The notes under the pieces: generated by a model
Told to the model about the DNA's origin: nothing
Databases searched by the model: none
Seen by the model: the letters and a program-made list of their open reading frames with translations, nothing else
Assembly: GCF_000023585.1 (NCBI RefSeq)
Contig: NC_012914.1
Span: 97,501-157,500 of the forward strand
Direction of reading: 5' to 3'
DNA length: 60,000 bases
From: Paenibacillus sp. JDR-2
Lineage (GTDB): Bacteria > Bacillota > Bacilli > Paenibacillales > Paenibacillaceae
Shown: positions 11,559-18,818 of the stretch, piece by piece
How the letters are laid out: every line of letters starts with the position of its first letter
Position numbering within the stretch: the stretch's first letter is position 1
Program-made: the position numbers and the translations under genes

Positions 11559-12284
11559 ATGAAAATTGAAGTATGGTCCGATTTCGCTTGTCCGTTTTGT
11601 TATATTGGCAAACGCCGCTTGGAGCAGGCGCTTAGCGAGTTCGAGCATGGAGATCAGGTAGAGGTGGAATTCAGAAGCTTTGAGCTCGATCCAAACGCTC
11701 CTGTCGAAATTGGTCATGATGTATACGATTATTTGTCGAACAAATACGGCATGTCCCGCCAGCAGGCGATTTCCAATAATGTTCAGCTGACGCAGCAGGC
11801 AAAGACGCTTGGCCTGGATTATCATTTCGATACAATGATTCTCACCAATACATTTGACGCGCATCAGCTGACGCATTTTGCAGCTAAATACGGTAAGCGG
11901 GAAGAGATGGCGGAGCGTCTATTCAAAGCTTATTTCACGGATTCCAAGCATCTTGGACGCAAAGAAGTATTAGCCGATCTGGCCGCTGAAATCGGTCTTG
12001 ACCGCGAGGAAGCGCTAAAGGCTCTGGAAGCGGGCACTTACAAGCAGGAAGTTCGTACTAACGAGCAGGAAGCGGGACAGCTTGGCGTACGTGGCGTACC
12101 GTTCTTCGTCATTGACCGCAAATACGCGGTTTCCGGTGCTCAGCCAAGCGAAGTATTCCTGCAAGCGGTATCCAAGGCTTGGGAGGAAAACAAGCCGCTT
12201 ACCGTTATTGGCGGTGACAGTGGAGCGAACGGAGCAGACGATGCTTGCGTTGACGGGGTTTGCGCTCCTAAATCCGATAAGTAA
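11559..12284 (+). CDS. DsbA-family oxidoreductase, FrnE type
   Basis: A thioredoxin-fold protein with a helical insertion, 241 residues. The N terminus MKIEVWSDFACPFCYIGKRR holds the CPFC redox pair (Cys11-Cys14) typical of FrnE/DsbA-like disulfide oxidoreductases; the cis-Pro loop GVRGVPFFVI is near residue 176. Unlike classic DsbA there is no signal peptide, so it acts in the cytoplasm. A second Cys pair, CVDGVC, sits in the C-terminal tail, as in the stress-linked FrnE of Deinococcus. Start ATG 11559 is preferred over ATG 11547, which lies inside the ribosome binding site AAGGGATGGTG. Confidence 0.88.
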   Translation: MKIEVWSDFACPFCYIGKRRLEQALSEFEHGDQVEVEFRSFELDPNAPVEIGHDVYDYLSNKYGMSRQQAISNNVQLTQQAKTLGLDYHFDTMILTNTFDAHQLTHFAAKYGKREEMAERLFKAYFTDSKHLGRKEVLADLAAEIGLDREEALKALEAGTYKQEVRTNEQEAGQLGVRGVPFFVIDRKYAVSGAQPSEVFLQAVSKAWEENKPLTVIGGDSGANGADDACVDGVCAPKSDK

Positions 12285-12326
12285 ACTTAATCAAGCTTGT
12301 CCAATGCAGCAGGGGGTCATTTAGCT

Positions 12327-12752
12327 TTGAAGAAACTACTTGCCATTTTATTTGTGGCTATTATGATCTATGTTGTTCCTCATTTAGACGATTGGCAGGG
12401 GCAGCCTTCAGCGGAGCCTGCCTCATCCAGTAACTATACCTTGGAGTTCCCGGCTGACCGATATCCGGAGACGGCCCAGCATATCCGCGAAGCCATGGCT
12501 TCAGGGGAGTCCAAGATCTGTACGATAGACCGGGAGAATGCCGAGGAGAACCGTAAAGAATCGCTGAAGGATATCCCGACCAAAAAGGGCTATGACCGCG
12601 ATGAATGGCCGATGGCCATGTGCAAGGAAGGCGGAGATGGAGCTGATATCGCATATATCGCTCCATCTGACAATCGCGGAGCGGGTGCTTGGGTAAGCAA
12701 CCAGCTGGATACGTTCCCGGACGGAACTCGTGTGGAATTTATAGTGAAGTAA
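12327..12752 (+). CDS. nucB: Sporulation-associated secreted deoxyribonuclease NucB
   Basis: A 141-residue member of the NucA/NucB nuclease family. One N-terminal hydrophobic segment (about 3-17) acts as signal peptide or anchor. The mature part carries the family hallmarks: [18 protein letters not shown], the catalytic [12 protein letters not shown] (about 93-104) and [14 protein letters not shown]. Two Cys match those that can form a disulfide. In Bacillus NucB is made in the mother cell and degrades extracellular DNA. Start TTG 12327 behind AGGGGGTC is preferred; the frame is open 30 nt further upstream. Starts 43 nt after the DsbA-like gene. Confidence 0.92.
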   Translation: MKKLLAILFVAIMIYVVPHLDDWQGQPSAEPASSSNYTLEFPADRYPETAQHIREAMASGESKICTIDRENAEENRKESLKDIPTKKGYDRDEWPMAMCKEGGDGADIAYIAPSDNRGAGAWVSNQLDTFPDGTRVEFIVK

Positions 12753-12755
12753 AGA

Positions 12756-12803
12756 ATAGGCCTTTGCAAGCGCGTCTGATCGCGTCAGCAAAGGCCTATT
12801 TTA
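12756..12803 (+). terminator. nucB terminator
   Basis: Arms AATAGGCCTTTGC and GCAAAGGCCTATT form a 13-bp stem and are followed by TTTT. Confidence 0.85.
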
Positions 12804-12849
12804 TCAGAATGATTAATCAGGGCTGTTGTCCGACGATAATGGGGTAGGT

Positions 12850-12969
12850 ATGCATATAATAACGGTATCGGCGCAAAACGGCGATCCTATTTCACTAAAT
12901 ATTAAAAAGCTGTTAGTAGATGAGCATGGCATAAGCTCGAATGTCATGTTCATTTTCACAACATTATAG
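12850..12969 (+). CDS. Possible 39-residue small protein
   Basis: An ATG frame of 39 codons fills the gap before the glycosyltransferase gene and ends 15 nt before its start. The only Shine-Dalgarno-like sequence (GGGGTAGG) abuts the ATG, which is too close for efficient initiation. It may be noise or a short upstream ORF. Confidence 0.2.
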   Translation: MHIITVSAQNGDPISLNIKKLLVDEHGISSNVMFIFTTL

Positions 12970-12984
12970 GAGGTTGCGAAAGCA

Positions 12985-13752
12985 ATGAGCGCAGCAGACG
13001 CAAGAGGCGTCACGATCATTACATCTACTATGCGCCCCCAGCATATTAATCAATTATTCCAGAACTATGCCCGGCAGGATTGGACGAATAAGGAGCTTAT
13101 CATTATTGTCAATAAAGATAGGGCCGGGCTTCAGCAATACCAGAATAAGGCCAAATCTTTCCCGAATGTGCGTGTCTTCCGGATGTCGGAGAAATCAAAG
13201 CTTGGCGCCTGCCTCAATTATGGGGCTTCGCTGGCTAAGTATGACTATATCGCCAAATTCGACGACGATGATTATTACGGTCCCAATTATATCTCTGAGG
13301 CCATGACGATGTTCCAGACCAGTAAAGCGGATATTGTCGGGAAGCTGGAAATCTATTATTTTTTCCCGCATCGCTCAACTTTAATGTTACGAAGAAGGGG
13401 GAAATCGTGGTATACACCGGTGAGTAAGGTTGCCGGGGCGACCATTATGTTCCACAAGCGGGTACTGGAGAAGGTATCCTTCAACACCAAGGTCCGCCAA
13501 GGCTCTGACGTACGGTTTATTAAGGGAGCGTTGGGCCATAAGTTCCGCGTATACACGACGTCGCCTTATAACTTTACGGCTATGCGAAGAGCGGACCGCA
13601 GCTCTCACACATGGAAAATAACGGATCAAAATTTGCTTCGTTCTAAGGGGGCAGTCTTAACCAGAACCGATAGTTACCGAAAGCGTGTAAACCGCAGTCT
13701 GCAGCAGCTCCATGGAATGGGACTTCGCAGGCCAAGTTCCAACGCTCAATAA
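12985..13752 (+). CDS. Family 2 glycosyltransferase (GT-A fold)
   Basis: A 255-residue cytosolic glycosyltransferase. The N terminus (VTIITSTMRPQHI) is the usual nucleotide-sugar strand, and the acidic AKFDDDDYYGP motif (about residues 89-99) is the metal-binding DxD equivalent. Downstream VAGATIMFHKRVLE and GSDVRFIKGAL fit the acceptor side of GT2 enzymes. There is no membrane segment. The sugar and acceptor cannot be told from sequence. AGGAGG lies 11 nt upstream. The neighbouring nucB and sspP make a role in spore-surface glycosylation conceivable, but there is no direct evidence. Confidence 0.85.
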   Translation: MSAADARGVTIITSTMRPQHINQLFQNYARQDWTNKELIIIVNKDRAGLQQYQNKAKSFPNVRVFRMSEKSKLGACLNYGASLAKYDYIAKFDDDDYYGPNYISEAMTMFQTSKADIVGKLEIYYFFPHRSTLMLRRRGKSWYTPVSKVAGATIMFHKRVLEKVSFNTKVRQGSDVRFIKGALGHKFRVYTTSPYNFTAMRRADRSSHTWKITDQNLLRSKGAVLTRTDSYRKRVNRSLQQLHGMGLRRPSSNAQ

Positions 13753-13763
13753 GGACGATGGAC

Positions 13764-13830
13764 AGCTAAGCCTCTTGAGGAGAGGCTTAGCTTGCCCTTA
13801 TCTGCCCAAGTTTGCTACCATAAGGGCAAG
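13764..13830 (+). repeat. Two abutting hairpins between glycosyltransferase and ABC genes
   Basis: A first 12-bp stem (AGCTAAGCCTCT 13764-13775 with AGAGGCTTAGCT 13781-13792) is followed by a second, CTTGCCCTTA (13791-13800) with TAAGGGCAAG (13821-13830). The stems overlap by two bases at 13791-13792. Neither has a T run. The element ends 25 nt before the ATP-binding gene and could be a processing or attenuation structure; it does not match the S-box consensus. Confidence 0.5.
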
Positions 13831-13855
13831 TTCAGGAGATAAGTAGGAGAAAACG

Positions 13856-14641
13856 ATGATCACGTTTAGAGAAGTCAGCAAACGGTACAAAGCCGGCAGG
13901 CAGTGGGTAGAAGCGGTCAAGCCCACCTCGCTGCATATAGAGAAGGGGCAGATTCAAGGGATGATCGGATTCAGCGGAGCGGGCAAATCAACCCTGCTTC
14001 GGATGGCCAATCTGCTCGAGACGCCAACTTCCGGAGAGGTTTATATAGATGGACAAGAACTTACGAGGCTGAGCGCAGGAGAATTGCGGGAGGCAAGACG
14101 ATCGATCGGAATGATTTTTCAGCATTATAACTTGCTGAGCAACGAGACTTGTGCGGCAAATGTCGAATTCGTGCTAAAAGCAGCAAAGCTGCCTTCCAGA
14201 GAGCGGAAGAGAAGAGTAGAGGAATGCCTTGAGATTGTGGGGCTGGCGGATAAAGCGAGGCAGTATCCGGCTCAACTGAGCGGCGGGCAGAAGCAGCGGG
14301 TGGCAATCGCCAGAGCTCTTGCGAACAATCCAAAGGTACTGCTGTGCGATGAGCCGACTTCGGCGCTTGATCCGGTTACGACATTGTCGATTCTCGAATT
14401 TCTGGAGAAGATTAACCGCGAGTTCCAGGTGACGATCATGCTGGTGACGCATGAGATTCAGGTGGCCAAGCGGTTATGCAGCCGGATCGCGGTCATGGAG
14501 AATGGACGGATCACCGAGCAGCTGGATATGATGAACCTTTCCGGAGTTAAGCCGGTAACGCCGCTGGGACAGATTTTGTTCGATACCGCCGAGGGATCTT
14601 CCTCTTCCGTTTGGCAAAGAGGGGAGGGTTACCGTGGATAG
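13856..14641 (+). CDS. ABC transporter ATP-binding protein, MetN-like
   Basis: 261 residues with all ABC ATPase motifs: Walker A GFSGAGKST (about 37-45), Q-loop, signature LSGGQKQR (about 140-147), Walker B LLCDEP and the switch His in LVTHEIQ. Sequence style and the adjacent permease place it in the methionine uptake (MetN) group. It is clearly shorter than typical MetN (~340 residues) because the C-terminal regulatory NIL/ACT-like domain is missing; the region after residue ~230 is only a short tail. Energy module for the permease encoded by the overlapping next gene. No substrate-binding gene (metQ) is adjacent. Confidence 0.85.
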   Translation: MITFREVSKRYKAGRQWVEAVKPTSLHIEKGQIQGMIGFSGAGKSTLLRMANLLETPTSGEVYIDGQELTRLSAGELREARRSIGMIFQHYNLLSNETCAANVEFVLKAAKLPSRERKRRVEECLEIVGLADKARQYPAQLSGGQKQRVAIARALANNPKVLLCDEPTSALDPVTTLSILEFLEKINREFQVTIMLVTHEIQVAKRLCSRIAVMENGRITEQLDMMNLSGVKPVTPLGQILFDTAEGSSSSVWQRGEGYRG

Positions 14642-15296
14642 TGTTCTGGCTTTAAAATCTGAGATCATAAAAGCGATTCAGCAGACCCTCACGATGGTCT
14701 CCATCTCCGTTGCGGCAGCAGTCATCATCGGCCTGCCAATCGGCATATTCCTATTCCTGACGGCACCTGGCCATTTGCGGGCAAACCGCCCGTTATACAG
14801 TATCGTCAGTTATGCGGTGAATCTGGTTCGTTCTTTTCCATTCTTAATTCTGCTCGTAGCATTAATTCCTTTTTCCAGAATGATTGTAGGAACTGCGATC
14901 GGCCCTCTTGCAGCTTCGGTATCGTTGTCGGTAGCGGCTATTCCATTCTATGCGCGGCTGGCGGAACAAAGCTTGCGGGAGGTGCCTAAAGGGGTTATTG
15001 AGGCAGCAGTAGCCTCGGGGGCACCGATGAAGCACATCATATGGGGGGTTCTGTTGTCCGAAGCCCGCCCGGGACTGGTATCCGGCCTTACGGTAACGAT
15101 CATTAGCTTTATCTCGTATTCGGCTGCGGCAGGTACCGTCGGGGGCGGGGGCATCGGTGATCTGGCGATTCGTTATGGCTATCAGCGGTTTGATACCGAG
15201 GTAATGGCGGCGTGTATCGTTATTCTCGTTGTTCTCGTTCAACTTGTCCAATGGACAGGCAGCTTTGCTGCTACCCTGCTGGATAAACGCAAATAA
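14634..15296 (+). CDS. ABC transporter permease, MetI-like
   Basis: 220-residue inner-membrane permease with about five membrane segments. The EAA loop (EVPKGVIEAAVASGAPMKHIIW, about residues 118-139) contacts the ATPase. It begins at GTG 14634, eight bases before the end of the ATPase gene, which indicates translational coupling. Related to MetI/MetP D-methionine permeases. Downstream there is no lipoprotein gene, so the binding protein, if any, is encoded elsewhere. Confidence 0.85.
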   Translation: MDSVLALKSEIIKAIQQTLTMVSISVAAAVIIGLPIGIFLFLTAPGHLRANRPLYSIVSYAVNLVRSFPFLILLVALIPFSRMIVGTAIGPLAASVSLSVAAIPFYARLAEQSLREVPKGVIEAAVASGAPMKHIIWGVLLSEARPGLVSGLTVTIISFISYSAAAGTVGGGGIGDLAIRYGYQRFDTEVMAACIVILVVLVQLVQWTGSFAATLLDKRK

Positions 15297-15297
15297 T

Positions 15298-15816
15298 TTA
15301 GTTGTTCAAATAACGCTCCTGAACGATCGACAGATGATTCCGTTCATGGCCATACATAATATAAGCTATTGCGCGTGCGGTTAATGGCGATTGATTTGCG
15401 AAGCCGGAGCGGGTGAAGGCTTCCGCCGAAAGCTGCTTAAGCAGAACAATTGTTGCGTGGCGTACGGCGTTATAATTCTCGAGAAGATCCGTAACGGTGA
15501 GCCCGCTGAACGGGCTGCCTTCCATGTAGGCGTCCTGGTCAAAGCCCGGAAGCGGGGTTTGATCGCCTCTTGCAATGCGAAGCAGACGATAGCTCATAAT
15601 ACGCTCCGTGTCCGTCACATGACCCAGTACTTCTTTTAGTGACCATTTGCCTTCGCCATAGCGGTAATCCGCTTGTTCTGCGGATAAGGCGGAGTAGATG
15701 CGGTTTGTTTCCGCTTGCTGTTCTTCTAATAAAGCAATTAGATTTCCTTCAGGTACAAGGCCGATGTAACGAGTGAAAAACTCGTTGTATTCACTTGCTT
15801 GCGGACGTTCGAGCAT
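15298..15816 (-). CDS. DinB-like protein
   Basis: A 172-residue four-helix-bundle protein of the DinB/YfiT superfamily. The N-terminal helix pattern and the metal-site histidines expected in the family (GHVTDTERI near residue 65 and GHERNHLSIVQE near 155) are visible. Members include metal-dependent thiol transferases and many of unknown activity, so no reaction is assigned. Start ATG 15816 follows AAGGAGGTG by 6 nt; the longer frame from GTG 15825 would start inside the ribosome binding site. Convergent with the ABC genes, two bases apart. Confidence 0.85.
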   Translation of the reverse strand: MLERPQASEYNEFFTRYIGLVPEGNLIALLEEQQAETNRIYSALSAEQADYRYGEGKWSLKEVLGHVTDTERIMSYRLLRIARGDQTPLPGFDQDAYMEGSPFSGLTVTDLLENYNAVRHATIVLLKQLSAEAFTRSGFANQSPLTARAIAYIMYGHERNHLSIVQERYLNN

Positions 15817-15874
15817 GAATGGCACCTCCTTAGAATTAATTGGAGTATACCGCCTGCGTTGGCTATTTTCAATA

Positions 15875-15905
15875 GAAAAGAGGAGCCCTTTTACAGGCCC
15901 CTCTT
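15875..15905 (-). terminator. Terminator of the structured RNA candidate
   Basis: On the minus strand AAGAGGGGCC and GGGCTCCTCTT pair around a short A-rich loop and end in TTTT. It lies upstream of the DinB gene, so it closes a transcript that contains no coding frame. Confidence 0.7.
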
Positions 15906-16129
15906 CCGACGGTGTGTTGTTTGAATGAGACTTTACATATCACACTTCACGTATTGATCACTCGGGCGCGGCTTACTCACGAACCGTTAGGGCGGAACGC
16001 GTTAAGCGCGCGGTTGGATGTACTCTGCGGCACAACCCCTCGCTTCCATCGTTATAAGTGGCTAGTTAAGATCCCTCAGCAGTTCTTGCACCATAAAGTC
16101 CAATGGAACCACACCTCACTTACACCGTC
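15875..16129 (-). ncRNA. Probable structured non-coding RNA of unknown class (6S-like shape)
   Basis: No gene fits the 455 bp between 15816 and 16272. Read on the minus strand, GACGGTGT (16129-16122) pairs with ACACCGTC (15915-15908). Just inside, AGTGAG (16120-16115) pairs with CTCATT (15929-15924), and after a ~14-nt bulge on the 5' side GACTTTA (16100-16094) pairs with TAAAGTC (15935-15929). A terminator follows at 15905-15875. A -10-like CATAAT (16141-16136) is placed so that transcription would begin at the first base of the closing helix; the -35 is weak. A long, irregular hairpin closed at its ends resembles 6S RNA, but I recognise no diagnostic sequence. A riboswitch-like leader of the DinB gene is an alternative. 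Confidence 0.5.
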
Positions 16130-16271
16130 ACAAGTATTATGGTCGGCTTGAGCGATTGTTATGCACGAATCGTAAAGAAATTGTAAATGCGCTATTCCGA
16201 ATCTCTTAATGCCAATCCGCAAATGGCCGACCAGATGATCCCGGATTTCCTACCATGGGTAAAATGAAGGG

Positions 16272-16592
16272 TTACTCCGGAACTTCGATATAATCCGATA
16301 CCGTGCTTTTCAGCAGATCAATAAGCTCTGCATCCATAAAGCCGTATTCATCGGGAATTCCGAGACAAATAACCTGTTTGCCAATTAATTCGGAGGCGAA
16401 TTTGGCCTGGAGTCTTCTCAGATGCTTTTTCTCCATCGCAAAAATAAGATCAGCCCAGCCTACATGTCCGGCGTTCACCTTAATCCGTGCGTTCTCTTCC
16501 GTGCCAGCCGATCTTACTTCGTACATGCTGTAGGATTCGAATACTTTCTCGGCCGTGAGGCTTCGCCATTTATTCCTGCTGCATATAAACAA
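16272..16592 (-). CDS. Low-molecular-weight protein tyrosine phosphatase-like protein
   Basis: A small Rossmann-type protein of the low-molecular-weight phosphatase superfamily. FICSRNKWRSLTAE at the N terminus corresponds to the phosphate-binding loop C-x5-R-S/T, and the DEYGF segment lies where the family's acidic loop sits. At ~106 residues it is shorter than classic enzymes (~150), like a known compact subgroup. The TTG at 16592 has its ribosome binding site too far away. AAGGAAGTG is ideally spaced instead for an ATC codon at 16601-16599, which would give MKLLFICSRNKW, the usual N terminus of this family. True substrates are unknown. Confidence 0.75.
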   Translation of the reverse strand: MFICSRNKWRSLTAEKVFESYSMYEVRSAGTEENARIKVNAGHVGWADLIFAMEKKHLRRLQAKFASELIGKQVICLGIPDEYGFMDAELIDLLKSTVSDYIEVPE

Positions 16593-16740
16593 CAGCTTGA
16601 TAAAATCACTTCCTTTTATACATATTTTACTGCCAAATCCATCTTTGACAACGGAGAATGCGGACGATTTGACGCGCGGCTACGGAGAGATCTATACTCT
16701 ACTCGTATGTTGCAGGTTCATTTGAAATGGAGGCATTGCT

Positions 16741-17466
16741 ATGCGGATTGCAGATGGTATTGAGATGTTGGAGCTTGATTTGGGGCCGATGACAGTCTGG
16801 CCGACCGTTTTGTTCGACAAGGATGAATGGGTGCTGGTCGACACGGGCATGCCGGGTTCGGCCTCGACAATTATAGAGCTTGCCAAGCTGGCGGGTATTG
16901 TTGAACAGAAATTGAATACGATCCTTCTGACTCATCAGGATCTCGATCACATTGGAGGCCTTCCGGGCTTCAAAGCGGATAATCCTGAGCTTGTCATCTA
17001 CGCGCATGAGGACGACCGTGCCGTTATAGACGGCAAGAAGCCAATGCTTAAGGCATCGCCCGAAAGAATAGCCGCTCTGCTCGGAGCGCTGCCGGAGGTC
17101 GCTCGCAGCCAGTTCGAAGCGACTTTCATTCATCCTACAGGCGCAAACGTAGACCGAACTATGGCTGATGGAGAAAACCTGCCGTTTGGGGGCGGGGTTA
17201 CGGTTATTCATACGCCGGGCCATACGCCGGGGCATGTGAGCCTCTACCATCAGTCAAGCAAGACGTTAATTGCAGGCGATGCGATGGTAGTGGATAATGG
17301 AGAGCTTAAAGGCCCTAGAGAGGCTGTAACGCCCGATATGGCGTCCGCGCTTCAGTCGCTGAAGAAGCTCAAGGACTTCGACATCGAAACCGTTATCTGC
17401 TATCATGGCGGAGTGTTTAAAGGCGATGTCCAAGGCCGTATTGCCGCGTTGACGGAAGGTTTGTAA
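16741..17466 (+). CDS. MBL-fold metallohydrolase
   Basis: 241 residues with the metallo-beta-lactamase fold. The metal-binding motif is THQDLDHIGG (about 59-68), where the first histidine pair of the usual HxHxDH is reduced to HxxxDH. Further metal ligands lie in HTPGHTPGHVS (about 160-170), AGDAM and the late CYHGG. Cytosolic, with no signal peptide. Substrate unknown; the family includes thioesterases, lactonases and ribonucleases. ATGGAGG is about 8 nt upstream of ATG 16741. Confidence 0.88.
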   Translation: MRIADGIEMLELDLGPMTVWPTVLFDKDEWVLVDTGMPGSASTIIELAKLAGIVEQKLNTILLTHQDLDHIGGLPGFKADNPELVIYAHEDDRAVIDGKKPMLKASPERIAALLGALPEVARSQFEATFIHPTGANVDRTMADGENLPFGGGVTVIHTPGHTPGHVSLYHQSSKTLIAGDAMVVDNGELKGPREAVTPDMASALQSLKKLKDFDIETVICYHGGVFKGDVQGRIAALTEGL

Positions 17467-17482
17467 AAAGCGGATCAAATTT

Positions 17483-17524
17483 AAAGCGCGCAAATTCCTT
17501 AGGGCAATTTGCGCGCTTTTCTTA
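17483..17524 (+). terminator. Terminator after the MBL gene
   Basis: A 13-bp stem (AAGCGCGCAAATT with AATTTGCGCGCTT) is followed by TTTTCTTATTTTT. It is near-symmetric and may also stop transcription from the convergent tRNA-Arg. Confidence 0.85.
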
Positions 17525-17580
17525 TTTTTGGCTACTTACAATAAAAAACCGCACAAAGTGCGGTTTGAATGCTATGAGTA

Positions 17581-17658
17581 TGGCGCGCCACGGCGGGATT
17601 CGAACCCGCGACGCACAGTTTAGGAAACTGTCGCTCTATCCTGCTGAGCTACGGGCGC
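17581..17658 (-). tRNA. tRNA-Arg (anticodon CCT)
   Basis: Minus-strand tRNA with D arm GCTC/GAGC, anticodon stem ACAGT/ACTGT, loop TTCCTAA (anticodon CCT, reading AGG) and T arm GCGGG-TTCGAAT-CCCGC, ending in encoded CCA. The 5' acceptor strand GCGCCCG faces CG-T-GGCGC: all seven pairs form only if one T is bulged out, so the 3' strand has one base more than normal. Confidence 0.9.
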
Positions 17659-17670
17659 GCAGTATGGTTT

Positions 17671-17700
17671 ATTTTAGCACGGGTGGCTTGGAACTTGCAA
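17671..17700 (-). promoter_or_regulatory. Probable promoter of tRNA-Arg
   Basis: On the minus strand TTGCAA, an 18-nt spacer and TAAAAT (preceded by TGC, an extended -10) lie 13 nt before the tRNA. Confidence 0.55.
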
Positions 17701-17815
17701 CGCCCCTGTTTTATCTCTAATTGTAAGATTTCTTATCAACAAATATATGAACGAGTATGAAACATCTAGACGACTCCCACAAAAGATGGTAATTTAGTAC
17801 TGTTGGTCCAATTCG

Positions 17816-17853
17816 TGTCGAATCGTGCCTGAAAATTGTGTTTTCTTGTCGAC
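17816..17853 (+). promoter_or_regulatory. Spo0A-box-like sequences upstream of the spo0E-like gene
   Basis: TGTCGAA (17816-17822) is an exact 0A-box core and TGTCGAC (17847-17853), itself palindromic, differs by one base. Both lie in the ~280-bp gap ahead of the Spo0E-like gene, with an AT-rich region (TATAATAATTTTATA, about 17886-17900) between them and the start. Confidence 0.5.
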
Positions 17854-17940
17854 AGGTTTTTACAAACAGTAAAATGAAGAAAGCGTATAATAATTTTATA
17901 CCTACATCAATGAATTTAAGGAGCGTGCCCCAAAGCGATT

Positions 17941-18132
17941 ATGGACAAAACAGATCTGCTAATACAATTGCAATCGCTGCGGCTGAAGCTTCATGAAGTA
18001 GCGGAGGCACGCGGTAGCTTGACCGACCCCGATGTCCTTGCGATCAGCGAAGAGGCTGATCAATTGATTGTTGCCCTGCAATATATCCAGCGTAACGAAG
18101 TTGCCTGTTCTTCGATGCGCAGAAGCGAGTAA
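17941..18132 (+). CDS. Spo0E-like aspartyl-phosphate phosphatase
   Basis: A 63-residue two-helix protein. The pattern LRLKLHEVAEARGSLTDP followed by SEEADQLIVALQ matches the Spo0E family, whose hallmark S-Q-E-L-D is present here as SEEAD, keeping Ser, Glu and Asp. Such proteins dephosphorylate Spo0A~P and so delay sporulation. The ribosome binding site AAGGAG is about 16 nt before ATG 17941, longer than usual. Upstream Spo0A-box-like sites suggest feedback control. tadA lies convergently just downstream, with only 2 bp between stops. Confidence 0.8.
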   Translation: MDKTDLLIQLQSLRLKLHEVAEARGSLTDPDVLAISEEADQLIVALQYIQRNEVACSSMRRSE

Positions 18133-18134
18133 GC

Positions 18135-18671
<537 letters not shown>

Positions 18672-18680
18672 TTAACATGT

Positions 18681-18786
18681 AGTGGATAAAATTGTGGATA
18701 ACTATCGTAATGTCCACAAAACTACACACAAACTATTCTATGGGCATGTGGATTAGTTGTTGATAATGTCAATAACTTGTGGATAA
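18681..18786 (+). promoter_or_regulatory. Cluster of DnaA boxes upstream of a sporulation-type kinase
   Basis: Exact TGTGGATAA boxes at 18693-18701 and 18778-18786, plus one-mismatch copies AGTGGATAA (18681), TGTGGATTA (18747) and TGTTGATAA (18758), all in the same orientation. The last box ends 32 bp before the kinase GTG start, so DnaA bound here could overlap its promoter. Confidence 0.7.
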
Positions 18787-18818
18787 CTAATGCCCAATTT
18801 AAAGGATGTGCATAGCCA

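Noticed and set aside
13764..13855. S-box (SAM) riboswitch ahead of the methionine-type ABC genes
   Set aside because: The conserved S-box blocks are not present; only two plain hairpins are seen.
15912..16151. A 79-codon plus-strand frame in the gap after the DinB gene
   Set aside because: No ribosome binding site, no recognisable protein, and it lies across the complementary arms of the structured RNA candidate.
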